Shown: positions 16,395-30,300 of the stretch, one piece after another
Layout: every line of letters begins with the position of its first letter
How positions within the stretch are numbered: the first letter of the stretch is position 1
Assembly (NCBI RefSeq): GCF_963662255.1
Contig: NC_085060.1
Location: 8,619,630-8,683,629, forward strand
Direction: 5' to 3'
From: Cinclus cinclus
Taxonomy: Eukaryota > Chordata > Aves > Passeriformes > Cinclidae
Length of the DNA stretch: 64,000 nt
Notes under the pieces: generated by a model
What the model was told of the DNA's origin: nothing
The model's database searches: none
Seen by the model: the letters and a program-made list of their open reading frames with translations, nothing else
Made by a program: the position numbers and the translations under genes

Positions 16395-18699
16395 CCGCCT
16401 TCATTTGCATCCTCATAACAGAGTGTGTTTGTATTGGAGCTATATATCATAAATATATCATTTCCTGTGTGGCAGGGCTCTGAAGGCCGTTCTCAGTGAA
16501 TGTGTCTTCACACCACCCCTCTGATTTTGGGTGAGCAGCCACCCTGCCTTATTGCAGGCAAGGAGCTGAGCACCCTTATAAATGGATAGTAGAGTAAGAG
16601 AATAAGTGGTTCTCACTTGAACAGCCCTAAGTGACTTTGTTGTTTGCGCTGAATTTCCTGTGTACTAACAGACCGTGCTGTGTTCCAGGAGGGTGCTCCA
16701 GGTCAAACTCCTCTCAGAATGAGACAAGGTGATGACTTCTCAAGTGGCTCCAGGGCCTTTCATGGTTTGGGGCAAATGGAGACTGGTTGGTGTGTCACAG
16801 CCTTCTTCCTTTGTTCTTCCCATAGAAAAAAAAAAAATCCAAATTTGGGGGATAAAACCCAAAAACATGAACACTCTTTATTTATTGCTAAATTCTTTGG
16901 ATGGTTGTGTATTCAAAACCACTTGAGTATTGAGCAGGAATCTGTGCTACAAAACAGTGGTGGGATTTTCAGTTTTGAGCAGGAAGAGTTAGGGGTCAGT
17001 GTTTATGTGGGTGAGCGAGGGCTCTCAGCAAGCCAGGGGCCAAGAGAGTCAGTGTGACAAAGAAGCTGTTGTCTTTGACAGGGGGCTTCTGGAGCCTAGC
17101 TGTCTGAAAATAATTAGCCAAATAAATTAGGTGTGCTCCATGCTAAGTAATTCTGACATTTGGCTTCCTTGAGAAAGGGATAATGTACAGACAGAGATAC
17201 CTCAGCTTGTCCTTTGTCCCTGTGAGGGGGCACCCATGGGGAAGATGGGGGCTGTTCTTTGCACAGATAGTGACAGGCAGGAGAAGCTGTGGGAAGCCTT
17301 GTGCTGACCAGAGGCATGGGGGTGAATCCCCCAGTGGGGTGGTGGGTGGGCAGGCTGCCCTGCTTCCCCGTGCAAGACTGTCCTGCCACTGAAGGCGTGT
17401 TGAACTGCAAATAAAAACGGTAAAAATTCCATTCCGTGGAGGTGTGCTCCATCATACTGGTACAGGCACCGTATGGGGCTCATCCAGGAGCTCCCAGAGT
17501 TGTGGGACTGGACTGAGAGGTGATGGTTAGAATTGAGAGGGAGACAGGAGAGGAGTGCCTTGGGCAGCACTTGAGTTGTATCACTGCCATGTCCTTGTAA
17601 TCTGTCCTTTCCTTCATTCTGTTGCTGTTTAAGGTGCATTAGACGCATCTCCTGATGTTGTATTAGCTGCCCCTTTCCTGAGAGGGGCTGGCAGTAGCAT
17701 CTTTTGGCCCACATTCCTGTGCTGGTTTTCTCTATCAGAAGGCAGTGGGGGTTTCAGCTTTTTGACATCTTTATAATCCAGCATTGCAAAGGAGCCTGCT
17801 GGTCACCCTCCCAACAGAGCCATGCTCAGAGTGTTTTAATCCTGCTGCAGGGTGGGAGCAGAGCAGATTTTTTTGGAGCGTGGATGGAGTAGAGATGCAG
17901 GTGGCAGCCAGCTGGAGGAGCTAGGTTTGTATGTGGGTTTTGCACTGCATCCTCCAGGCGTCCACAGGAATCAGAAATGAATTTGAAGCCTCCCCCATTA
18001 CAATTTTGACCCCGTTGCATTGCATAGGGTGGTTTGCTCCCTTCCTCAGTGTCCTGCCCTTGCTGCTCATATATGGAGCATTAAAGAAGCAGGAATCCCA
18101 GCTGTGAGGAGTTGCTTAACTCATATGATTGTGAAGTGCATGGAAAACATGAGTAAAACCATGACCAAACCTACATATTTATCCTATCTCAATGAATGGA
18201 GGAAGCAATGGATTCCACCCTTGGTTTTCAAAAGCATTAAAGGGAGAAAAGAAGCCCACCAACACCCAAAACCCCTCCAGCCCTCCAGTGATGAAGGCTG
18301 TGCTGGGGCTGCACATCCCCAGGAGCAGACAGGATCATGGCTTGGAGCTGAGCACAGGAGTAGTCCTGGCTGTGGTGAACCCAGACTCCTTCTGTGAAAG
18401 TGAGCAGTGAAATGATGTCTCCACCATGAGAATCCAGGCTCTGTGCAAAGTCCCTTTCCTCCAGGAAGACGGGGATTTCCAGGACTTGTGTAAGGAGCCC
18501 CGGGTCTGTGGTGGTGCAGCCACCTCCAGCACTGGCAGTGCCTCAGCTAATCCATGCACGGTGTATTCATGGCTCCCCTCTTCTGAGCCCTGCACTGAGA
18601 CAGCACAGTGGTTTTAATGAGAGCACAAAAGTTAAAATTGGGGGGTATTTTTACTTCTAAAAATTAGTGGCAGACTGTGGCTGTTCAGGTTGCTATTTT
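16395..18699. other. Intergenic sequence, nothing recognised
   Basis: This unique-looking sequence has an A12 run near 16826. Open frames on both strands (for example minus 17202-17714) lack domains, splice-site support or a coding-like pattern. Confidence 0.5.
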
Positions 18700-19010
18700 A
18701 ACTGCTCCAGATGTCAAGCGTGGCTCAGCCAAGATCAATGCGTAATCCGAAGGAAATACTATTAATTTCAAAGGAATGTGGTCAATATTTAAATATTTTG
18801 GATCTTTTTAATATGTAGCCAGTGGTAGTAGTCTAACTGGGCTTATTAAATCTGCTTTTGGAGCAGTGATTCTATTAGCATGAATTAATGTCTATTAACA
18901 TTATTGATTTTCATTTATTTTAACATGTGGGCCCGTAACGATACTGGTTATTTTAGATACTCTCTGAGGCTTTACTGAGTCGGGAGCTGTTGGTTTAAGG
19001 CCTGATCCCA
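18700..19010. promoter_or_regulatory. Candidate conserved non-coding element, AT-rich
   Basis: The stretch contains CTATTAATTTCAAAGG, TATTTAAATATTTTGG, TTAGCATGAATTAATG and TATTAACATTATTGATT, embedded in sequence without simple-repeat structure. The density of TAAT, ATTGAT and TTAAAT words resembles vertebrate developmental enhancers. There is no open frame and no repeat family. It is inferred from texture only. Confidence 0.25.
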
Positions 19011-22000
19011 CAAGCTTTTATCCTTCCAGTTCCTATTTAAGCTCTGACTTAGCTCCAAGCCTGCAGAGTGGCTCCTGCTGATTCCAGCAGCAGTGGGGTT
19101 GAGCCTGCTCCAGTCCTGTTCCATCCAGCCCCAGCAGCTTCAGCTCCAGCTGCAGAGAGGCTTTACATGTCCCTGCATGGCCAGGGTACTTTTAACCCCT
19201 GGAGCACACCAGAAGCTGCTGAAATATCCCCTCTGTTCTACCTCCACATCACAGTGAGAACCAGTCTTGGCTCTTACACCCAGCAGCAGTGAGTGGCCTG
19301 GAACTGGTCTGTACATTAAATTCTATTCCTAAATTAAGCCCAGGTAGACCCATTTCCCCCCTCCTCTGACTTTTTATGCATATTAAATGTATAAAGCACT
19401 TAGAAGGAAAAGGGTTTGTAATGAGGAACAGAGTCTTCTTGAATGTTTTGTTAAAGGTATGGAAAATACAGAAAGCTTTGAGAAAAAAATTCTTTAAATT
19501 GGATTGAAGAACAACTTAAAATAACAATTGGAGAATGAGCTGCATCTTACAGAGCTAGAAATGGGCCCATTTTTTAACAAAACACAAAGTCCATAACTCA
19601 TCATTTTCTTAACAAAATATCTGTTTTCAATAGCTGTTGAAATATTTTGCTTGTAGAGGTCACACATTTTTAGTGAAAGACGTATCGTTTTTTGGTTAAA
19701 AATATTGTTAAAAGCCAAATTATTCCCCTTTAAAAAAAAAAAACGTTTTAAATCACTAGCAAAATTACAGAAAAGTTGCACAAGAAGAAAATTATGATCA
19801 GCCCAGATACATTTTTTTTTAAAGTAGGCACTCAGGAAAAAAAAAACAGAATGCCACAGATTTTCGTCTGCGTCAGAGAATGCTCTCATTAAAAGGAAAC
19901 CTTCAGCTCCTTTGTCTGAAGAAACCTCACCCTTTGTTCATGTTTAAGAGAAATGGTTCTAGTTACTGAGGGAGTGTTTGCCTTGCTCAAAAAAAAATGT
20001 TTGTGTGAGAGATGTTTTACATTTGAGTGACGCCAGAGAGCCAAAATATGAAGCTGTATTGGCAGTAATGACCACAGGCTGATGTAGCTGGAAAAATTCA
20101 GCTGAAAGCCTTTGGGGAAAGTGGAAGATTTCCCTTCCCTCTCCAGGCAAGTGGGATATTTGGATAAGGCCAAGCTCTTTCTGGGTGGGAAAAATCTGTA
20201 TCAGGCAATGTGCAGGGCTGGGGTACCCTGGTGCCATCGCCCTGGGCTGCACATCTGGGCTGCACATCTGGGGCCGTGCACACCTGCCCACCTGTGGCTC
20301 TGTGCTATTTCTGCCTGCATGCACTAGATGGCATTGCCAACTTGGCTACAGGGACTGTGGGCTCCCGGTGGGCTGTGGCAGGGAGCATCAGCTGTGCTGT
20401 TGATAATAATTCGTGACTTTTTACTTGGGAAGTTCTCTGTACCAGGGAGAGCAGGATCGAGCTGCCGTGTCTGGCATGGGCAGCTCAGGTGCCGGTGCCT
20501 GGCACTGCAGAGCTGCTGCCACAGCAGATGTGGCTGAAGCCCTTGTGCTAGTCCTGAATAGCTCAGGTCCAGCCTGGGAACCTGCTTTGGGCACGAGCAC
20601 ACAGCAGAAATGGTCTGCTGCTGCCAGCAACTGCTACAAATGTGGTGGACAAATATGAGAAAGGCTAGGTCAGTGAAGGAGAAACCTGAATACCAGAGAC
20701 ATCAGGAGTTTAGCAGCACCTCTTGATCCCCCATTCAGGCTGTTTATTCCCTTTTGTTGTTTCCAGTCTTCCCTGTCCCAGTTTCTCCCCTGGCTGTGCA
20801 CGCTGGGTTGGGATCAGTAGCTCTGAAGCTGAACAGAAAGCTGTGGGAAGAGGGTGTACCTGAGGGGCTGTGAGCTGGTCCCTTGTCTAGAGCAGCTGGC
20901 TCTGAATGCCTGAAAAACATGAAGGCATGCCAAAAAATGGAGGCATTGTAACCCAGAGAGCCTTCCTAAACTGTCACTTGCTCCTTGAACTCTGAGCTGC
21001 TTTTTAAAGGCCAAAGGTATGTGGCTGGGTTTTTTATGGCCCTACATCCATTTGCAGAGAACAAACAGAGTCAGTAAAATGAAGAAGGAGTGCCTGTGTT
21101 GGATCTGCAGCGCTGTCATATCCCTGAAAGCAGGAAACCCACACCAGGGCATGTTCTCCAGGGCATCTACCCCACTGTGCAGCTCTGGAATGCTGAGCAG
21201 TGTGAGAACAAGCAGCCAGGGTTGCTTGGTGCCCCTCTTGTGCTCCAAGACTGTGAGCACCTCCTGTCCTGCCAGTGTCAGCCCCAAGGCTTCACTGGGA
21301 CAAACGTGTCATTGTTTGTTACCCTGCCTTGCAGTTTCTCTTGAAAATGAAATGCTGAGTAGCATTCAAGTAAAACAGAGTTCCTGCTTTCCCAGATGGC
21401 AGCCAGTGAGGAACACGCTCCCTTAGAAACGTCTGCCGTCTCCATCTTGTGTCCTCAGGCAGGTTGACAGCTTGTTTTTCATTTGGACTTCCCCTCGGTT
21501 GCCTGGGGTGTTCTTCAGGTTGCTGGTGTATTGCTGCCAACAGATCTAATGATCAGCAGAAGTGTTATTTGTGGTGTGTTAGCATCTCTAAGTATTCGTG
21601 TGACTTGCCATGCTGCTTAGGTACGTGATCAGCGTTGGCACTGCAGAACTGCTCATGAAAAATGTTCAGGGAAAATTTCCCCCTGGTTCCTACTGGAATC
21701 TTCTGAAAACTAGTGATGTGGGAGACGTCATGATGCAACACTTCCCTTTCTGAATACTTCTCTCTGTGTGTAACTAAGAGTTTGTTTGTGGGGAGAGCTG
21801 CTCACACCACTTTGGGCATTCGAGTTTCCATGGAGAGGGACCTGGCTGCCTTTCCTGCCTGGGAGATGCAAGGCTTGGAGTAGAGCTGCTCCTAGAAAAT
21901 GAAGTATTTGTGCTCAGTTGAGCCTCCCGGAAGGAGGACTTGGCCCCAGTGTGTTGTTTGGGCCATCACAGGACTGTCAGTCAGCAATTCTTGGTTGCAT

Positions 22001-24344
22001 GCCTTGTTTTGTATGAGATATTTTGTAGGATCTCTTGCAAGTCTCTTCTCTATCTTTTACTCCCTCAGAGGTACAGTCATAAAACAAGAAGGACAAACCT
22101 GTAAGATGGAAGTGCTGGTGCAGGAGGACTCTGTACTCCCATTAACCCCCTGATTTACTGCCCTGCACCAGTGGCCCCACCAGTGCCATGTGTTGACATT
22201 TCTGATGGGTTATGGCCATTCTCCTGTCAACATGAGACACCCTTGTGTGCCAGGTCTCGTGCTTGGGATGCTGAGCACAATCTTGGTGGTTCGTGTTATA
22301 AAACTGAGCTGAAGTTTTGTTTCTCTTCTAGGCAAACGTTATTTTAGGAACCAAAAATTCTGCCATCATAATGTGTATAAATTTACTGTCCTCAACCCTT
22401 TTGACTAGACTGAAATGCAACTCACTTTTTGGTATTCCTGCAGACCTGTGTGATGGGACATACTGAGAAAACCAAACATCTGTACCAGTGACTGTGAGGT
22501 GGACAGGAAATGTCTGTTTTTACTGCTCACATAGGAAAGAAATTTAATTAGATTTAAGTGATCTCAAACCAATTATGTTCCCTGTGCAAAACCCAGGCCT
22601 CCAGCAGTGCAGCCTGTATCTTTAAGACAATGAAAATAAACCAGCAGCATCTGTGATGTCCTTCTTAATGGGATGAATTAGGAAGAATGTGTATGGACAC
22701 AATCCTGGAGACTACTCTAAGCATAAATGATTGGAAAAGGAGGGTAGGAGAGCCTGTCATTCTTCAGCTTTATTAAAGAAGATGGTTATGCACCTGCATG
22801 ACTGGGAATGCCAGTCTCCAAACATTCTGATTACTACAGACATTTCAAGTAGCATTCATCTGCCAGGTAAATAACAAGTGAGATACTCATATTTACAATT
22901 GAAATTGCCCGAGTGTTCAGCTGGCCCTCACTCTGCCAGGTTGGACTTGCATTGCACATTACTCATGGTCAGTGGCTTGAGAAAATCTCTTGACAAGACT
23001 TGCCTTGGAGCTGGCAGGAGCTCACGTGACTTCACTTGGAAAAGCAGGTTAGAAACTCTTCCCAAAGGTCTGACCCTAAGCTTCCTCTTTAACTCAGGCA
23101 ATTCCCAGCAAGGTCTTTCCCTGTCAGAACCACTGTTCTAGTAGCACAGGCTTATTTGTACTTATTTTTAGTGATCCATTAAATTTCTGCTGTTCTGAAC
23201 GGGTATAAAACTGCATAATTCTCAGAAGATGCTAAAAAAAAACCTTTGCCTCTTTGCTATGGATATGATTTTGATTTCAGGGGTAGTGTCATTTTACTAC
23301 TAAACAATGTCCCCTCCATCACTCCCACCCTTATAGGCAGGGTTTCTGAATGGGGGAGGTAGAGCAGATCTGTACCCTTCTGGCACTGAAATTAAAGAGA
23401 AAAGAAGTCTGATCACAAACTATTAATTTCTAAAAGCAATCTCCAGAAATTAAGTCATAATGCTGTAATGATCCCAGTGACAAGCAAACCTGCAAATCCA
23501 GCTTGCAGACTGTCAGTCAGAGTTCCTGTTGCCATATGCCTGGAGAAGGTATTCCTTTTTTGTGTTTTTTCACATGTATCAGTGTGATTAACTCTGTTGT
23601 GAGAGCCAGCTCCAGCTGAGTTTGGGGGATGATGTTAGTGCTTTCATAACAGAATTAATACCTAAAAGTATGTTTCAGAATATGCTCAAGACATGATCTC
23701 TCTTTCAGGGTGTGAGCTCTATCTTGGAATTACAGCTAAACTTCTGCAGTTTAGGATCTAGGTGAAGGTTTGATTATCTAGAAAGAAAGAAAAGAAAAAC
23801 CAAACACTTAAGCATATGGTACTGAACAGAGTTTTATCTCAATGGATTTTGTTCATAACTTCCTTGTGGAACTTAACAGAAAATTAGATCTCTGCCACCG
23901 AATTCTTAAAGGCATTAGAAAACACTATGGTGTAGACCTTACCTTCCATCAAATTCCACTCCAGTGACTTTTAAAGAATGCAGCTGTTTCACTCATTTTG
24001 AGTTCTTGCAGACTTTTCCATAGGGGATATTTCTAGCTTTGCAAACAGTTTCCCATCAACCCAGCAAGGGGGGTGGGGGGAAGAAGAAAGGCATTTTGTC
24101 TTCAGGAAAATCTTGTGTGCTCAGCTGGAACCTTTCCTGTGAAGCCACTCTCCCAGGGAGCTGCTGGAAGTTCCCATGGCTGCTCCTGTGCTCTGGGCAC
24201 TCCAGGCTCAGAGATGCTCTCCTGGGTGAAGATAATGTGGTTGTGCTGTGCCACATGTGCAGGGGTAATGAGGGTGCATTCCCAAGGACCTTGACCAGCA
24301 AACCTTCCCCATGCCCCAAAATCACCATTTAAAAAGATAGAAGA
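19011..24344. other. Intergenic sequence with minor direct repeat
   Basis: No gene or repeat family was recognised. A 13-bp unit GGGCTGCACATCT is directly duplicated at about 20244-20269. A-rich sequence occurs near 19731-19743. The open frames are short and unsupported. Confidence 0.5.
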
Positions 24345-24390
24345 AAAACTTAACAGGGTTTGCAAGGAAAACTTAACAAGGATTGCAAGG
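24345..24390 (+). repeat. Two-copy 23-bp tandem duplication
   Basis: The unit starting AAAACTTAACAGGGTTTGC (24345-24367) is followed directly by a second copy starting AAAACTTAACAAGGATTGC (24368-24390). The copies differ at two positions and both end in AAGG. It looks like a small local slippage duplication with no obvious function. Confidence 0.85.
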
Positions 24391-27300
24391 AATATGTTGA
24401 GTACTTATTTTGGCTGGTGGTGTCTTTTCCAGGCAAGGAAATGCTCCCACCTTAGGCTAGATTTTGGTGTCCTCGCTGTGGATAATGAATAAATGTCTCT
24501 TCTTCCTTTGTGACCACCTGACATGTGTGCTTTGCTTTGAGAAGCTACCCTTTGGGGCTGAAATTTTGCCATACTTAGTTCAAACCCAAAATATTGTAGT
24601 CCAAATCCAGCTGAAAGTATTGGGTGAGGGAGAAAGACCAATGCATTGGAAGATTTGCAGCTGGGACCATCAAGGATCTTGCTGAGCTGGGGCACTGGTC
24701 CCTGGCCTGAAAGCCCAGCCAGGCTGGGACCATGGCCATGATGTTTTTCCACATCCAGGTCCCTTTTTTGGCTCCACTGGAGGATTGTAACACATGGTGT
24801 GACTTTGAGAGCTCATGGTGTTCAGCTGGGGCAAGGTGAAAGTGGGGTGCAGTGGCAACCATTTGAGGAGCAGGGTACGTCCTTGTGCTTTTCCAAAATA
24901 GCTATGTGTGATGCTGACTATGAAGTTAAAATGAAAGATGTCTTGTGCTATAAGTTTTCCCCCCATTCTTTAAATAAATCTATAGCTATGGAGGAAGGAG
25001 TGAGAGAGAAGGAGGAGCTTTTGGTCAGTGGCTTTGGGCAAACAGAAGATTGACCTTGCTGGCAGAGCAGGGAAGCTAAATGGAAACAAAACAATAATAT
25101 TAAAACAAAAGTTGAAGTGAAGGAGAATCATGTTTCCTGAAGGGTTTTGCCTCTCCTGGGTGTGGTGGTCTCTGCTGGCCGGCTGTCAGGCTGAGCTCAG
25201 CGCCCCAGGACTGAGTGCCCTGCTTTGTTCTCAGCACATGGGGTGGAGCCCTTTATTTAACCAGATAACTCAGAGCCCCCGAGGACTCCAGGCTGCTGTT
25301 TATCTTTCAGAGTGTCAGCGTTAGGACAGTGCTTCTTTCTTTTATCTGAGGTGTTTTTATTTAGTAACTGCTAGCCAGAAATACACACTTTCCAGCTTCC
25401 CTCTCGAAAATACTGCAGAGATTTGGGCTTGCAGGCAAGATAAACTGGCAAAGTGATGCTTGGGGGGATGCTGAGCTCTCACCTGCAGTGCCCTGGTGCA
25501 GGCACAGTTGGGTTTAACCCTCTAGGCTGGGGACCAGATTCTTGGAGCACAGGGACGTTGGAAAGGACAGCTCTGAGTATTGCCAAGCTCCTTGAGGAGA
25601 TGCTGTTGTCGTGTATTTTCTTCTCAGCCATTTTCATGCTGCCCCAGCTGTGCTCTGGGTTTGTTTCCAGTGGGAGTGCTCAGAGCTTAGGCCTTGAATA
25701 ATGGGCATTAAATGCAATGCTGCTTTTTATTAATATTAAATACAGCCAGACCTTGATGTGAGCAGCGACTCACAGGTCTGGAAAGGTGTGGGTGTCTCCT
25801 GCCTCCCAAAGCACCCACTTCCCAATGAGAGCCAGACACCTGCATGGTGCCCTGCTCCTGCTGCTCTTCACTGCAGCACGGACAGACTTCTACACTCTAC
25901 CTGTGGCAGGTACAGCAGCTCTGCATGCACACAGGATCCAGAGACCAGCCACAACTCCATGAAGATACAGTGTGATGCTTCCTCTTGTGTCTAAGGAAGG
26001 GACTTAGAGTTTTCATTTGTTTTCATAAGAAAGCAGTGCTTAGATGAAAAAAGGAACACTTTTAGCCCAGTTGCCTCATTCCAGCCCTGTTTGACATGTG
26101 GGTTGTTATCCCAAAGAGATCAAGCTTTTCTAAATTTTATAAAAATAAGTTGCAAAATGGTGAAGAAGGGCTCAAGCTGGACCCTTGGTGGAGAAGGTTG
26201 TAGCATGAGTCTACAGTTGCCTTCAGAAAACCCACAGGTGGAAACTGCAGAAAACTGGGTTTCCAAAGTTTAACTGTTCACAGGTCTCCTTGGGTTTTTT
26301 TTTTTTGTATGTGTGCCTGCAAACAGACCTATCTAACAGACCATCTTTCTTTCTCTCTTTCCATTTCACACATTTTCACCTTGTCTTGAAAATGGGATGT
26401 GTTGCAGGCAAGGCCCCTGCCTTGCAAAGGGACTGACTTGAGGGTAAATAAATACAGCAGGAGAAGCTGGAGATAGCTGGAGGAAAACCTTAGGTCAAGT
26501 CTAACTATCATCATAGATGTGCTGCACATTCCCAGACAGGGAGCAGGGTGGTGTTGAGGCATATTTGGGATTCATTCGTGTCTGAGCTATTTAGTACCTT
26601 GTGAGATGGCACAGAGAGACTGTTAACAATGAATCTGCTGCCGTTTCAGGGCAGCCTGAAGTCATTGTGGTTTAAAAAATAAATTATCATATAAATAGCT
26701 GCTTAGGAATCTCAGCCTGAAGACCACAAAATCTCACCAGTGCATAGCTTTTTTGGCTTACGTAGTACCATGTGTACTTGTGGAATATTTTGGCTGCATG
26801 TTGTAAAACCACTTCCTATTTTAAAAAGAGTATTATAGGAAAAGAATAAAGTCTATTGTCAGTGACAACTGCTGGTGGTTTCCTAGAGCCTCTCATTCCA
26901 GGAGGATGAGCTTATCATAACTGGATTTTTAGCTGTCTTTGCTGAACCCACCCCAAGATGCCACTACCTTGTGGAGAATGGCATGCCCTGCCCTGGACAC
27001 CCAGAGGTGAGCAGGAGCATTCCAGGGCTGGTTTAAGACACTTTCTGGTAGTTTTTGTGATGGATTGATGGGTTTTGAAAAACAAGAGGAGGGTGTGCTG
27101 GTGAACAAGCTAATAAGCTTCTGCAGTTGTTAATACCACTGGGATTTTGGATATTGGAAATACCACCTCCTCCTGCTGACTGGCATCCTGCCCTGCTGTC
27201 CCAAAGCAAGGCTGAGTATGACCCATTCGAATTTTGTGACTTGTTAAAGTCAAAAAGGGCCAAGGCCTCTGATGCAGGATCTCACCCTCTTGCAGTGCTG

Positions 27301-30300
27301 TGGGTTGGTAATAGCTACATCTCTATTGACTTTAACTGGAGCAGGATCAGATACCAAGAGCAAAAATCCTCCTAAGAAAATTGTTCTGTGTGAACTCCAG
27401 CCAGTCATCTCAAACAGAATCCATCCTTGGGTTTTCCCACTCCGCTGATTCTGGCTAATAAACTGCCTATTCGTTTTAGTTCTATTTTGTTTTCTTTGCT
27501 TTGTTTGCTTATTTGTGACTTTCCCTATGGGGAAAAGAAAGAACAGGCTGGGAAGTACAGCAGTGCCACCGGAGGCTGTGGGATGGTGCACGTGGTAATG
27601 GTCCTTTCAACAGGTTTTTTTTCTCAGATGTTCAGCAAAAGTTTGCAGTCCCAGCACAAAATGTGAGAATGATGACTGTATCACAAAGACATTTTCCCAG
27701 CGTGGCTGAGCTGTGATATGAAACAAGCTGATTTTCTCATGAGAGGGGAGTAAATCCTTGGAAGTGTTATTTTTCTAAAGTTTTATTTGAAAAGTACAAG
27801 CATGACCTTTTCTTGATGTTGCTTTTTCTTTCTCTTTTTTCTTCGTAAAAATCCTTGTAGGATTGTGATTAGCAAGATAATGAATACCATCTGCTTTTAA
27901 TCAATTCCTTCCTTTTCTCCCAAACCCTCCTAGCTTCTAATATTAATGGAAACAGATTTGAATACTGGAATAGACTGCTCTGGAGAGTGCTTGGGTATTT
28001 ACTAGGTGAAAAGTGAAATTACACAGGTTTATTTCATGGGGCAGGGCATTTGACAGGTGCAATTTTTCTTCTAGGTGTGTTGCATGCCTGTTTTATAAAC
28101 CAAAATTCATACTGACACATGAGATTATAATTCTGTATTGGTGGGAAATTTTAAGAGAGGGTTTGAGCCCAAACTGGAGCTGCTGCCCGAGCTCTTCCAA
28201 AGAGATGATGCTTATTTATTGCCACAGTGATACACTGAGGGATAAATGTGGTTGACTGGGAAAGCTTGGAAGCAAAGGATGCTTCCTAGGAGGAAAGCAA
28301 AGTCCATGTCATTTTGAATATAACCCCTCTGTTAGTTTTGCAAAATACCTAAGTGGGACTTGCTAACACTGCTTTCCTCAGTGCCTATGCATTCAGATCT
28401 CCATTATATTATTTTATCTTGGAAGCCAAAAAATATTGAATTAATTTGCTGTCAAGCCTTACCTCAGATCAAACTGGTTTTTTTCCCTCTGGATAGGAAT
28501 CAGTTTCATTTGTGCTTTTCTCTTAGGTTGGAATCAGTCATCCTGCTCTGATTTGAATGACTGTTTTACCCCTCCAAAGGTTCACATTAAGAGGCATTCC
28601 TAGGATGTTTTCTTGATTGGGTTCAAGGCATCCTGTGTTCCCATCTGTCCTGCCTGATTACAAACCAGCTCTGCCAGCTAATGTTGGCTGGGAAACCTTT
28701 CCTTTCATGCATAGCTCCAAACTAGGTCCTGAGAAGAGAAATTGCTGTTTCTACCACAATTTGTGACAAGGTGGTCCTGGCTGGAAGTGCTTGCATTCTG
28801 CTGTGCCCTCTCACGGGATGGATGCACAGAGCAGCCAGACAGGGAGTGCCAGGACTTGGAGTGCCCCGAGTGCTCTGTCCCAGAGACCTCTGAAGAGACA
28901 AGGCAAGAGGTGCTGAGAAAGAGCTGAATGAGGATCCTCAAAGGCTTGGGATCTGCAGCTGTGAGTGATGCTGAGTAAAGACTCTGGGCCAGCATGGACC
29001 AGCACAGGTGCTGGGCTGTCTTGCTTATCTGCTCATACAGTTCCTACAGGGAAGTTGGATCACCATGATGTGAGTAGCTCTGGTGGATGTTTTCTTCCCT
29101 TTTTTTTTCAAAATGTTATTTACCTTTTCACTGAAACCCTGGATAGTCATTCTGCTTCAGTCAATACTTGGATTTTGGGCCGAGCATGGGTGAGTACATG
29201 CTTTTGAGCCTAGACAGGGACCATGGTGCCTGGATATTTCAAAGGGAATGGGCTTGTTTCCATCCCACAAGGTGTTCTGAGTGGTGTTGCTGCTGCTGAG
29301 GGATCCTGCAAGCCTGTGCAAGTGTCTCAATCAAAGCAGGGCTTTTACCATAAGGGACCATGACATGCACAGATGCTTTGTCCTCAGTCTGGCATGGGTT
29401 CAAACTGGGGTGCCACATTTCTGCCCGTTGCTTTCATCTTTGCAGGGCTGTTTGGTGAGAGCAGGGCAGCAGCATATCCTGAGCACAGTCTTGGGCTCAC
29501 AAGGTAAAGCACAGACTGTGCAACCTCTTTTCAGAGGCAGGCTGTAAACATCTTGAAACAAATTTCCAGTGAAGAGTTTTTGACTTCCCCAGCCTCTCCC
29601 CTAATCCCTTGTTACTGGAGCTTTTGGGGTGAGACATCTGAAGTCGCACAAGGACACGCATGTAATGCCTCTGATTAACTCACACAATTGCAGGAGCTAA
29701 AGCCTGGTGCTACCAAACAACGTGCCCTTGTTTCCTTTTTCTCTTTACAAGGCCTTGCTGGCGGAACATCTTACATTTCCCCAGGATGTGCGTGGGCTGG
29801 GATGGAGCCAGGGAACTGTCTGGGGCAGGGATGCAGATATTGCTGCAGTGTTCTACAGGTGCATGATTGTTCTTCTCCAAAGGGGGGAAGCTTTGCTGCG
29901 TGCTTTGCCATGTCTTGGGGAGCCTTCCTGGGCAGGGGGACTGAATGAGCCAAATTTTCCTCCTGGAGCTGCTGCTGGGAGTCCAAGGTGGGTGGAACAG
30001 CAGGGAGAGTAAAAGCTGATCCGGTTTGCCCCCAAGAACATGAGAGTGCTTTTCCTGCTCCTTGGGACTTCTGAGGGGCTCTGGTTATGGTTTGGAGAGG
30101 GCACTTTTGGGATGCCTCAGGAAAAGGCCACCCTCATGACTATGGAAGTGCTGCACGGTGAAGGGAAGATCACGAGTGGCAGAAGATTACATCCAATCCC
30201 TGCATGGAGGATCCTCTCTGTGCTTCTCCTTAGCACCCACCCACTGCCAGCCAGCCTGCAGCCATGTGAAGGTCAGGTACAAATAACAGCTCTTTTTGCA

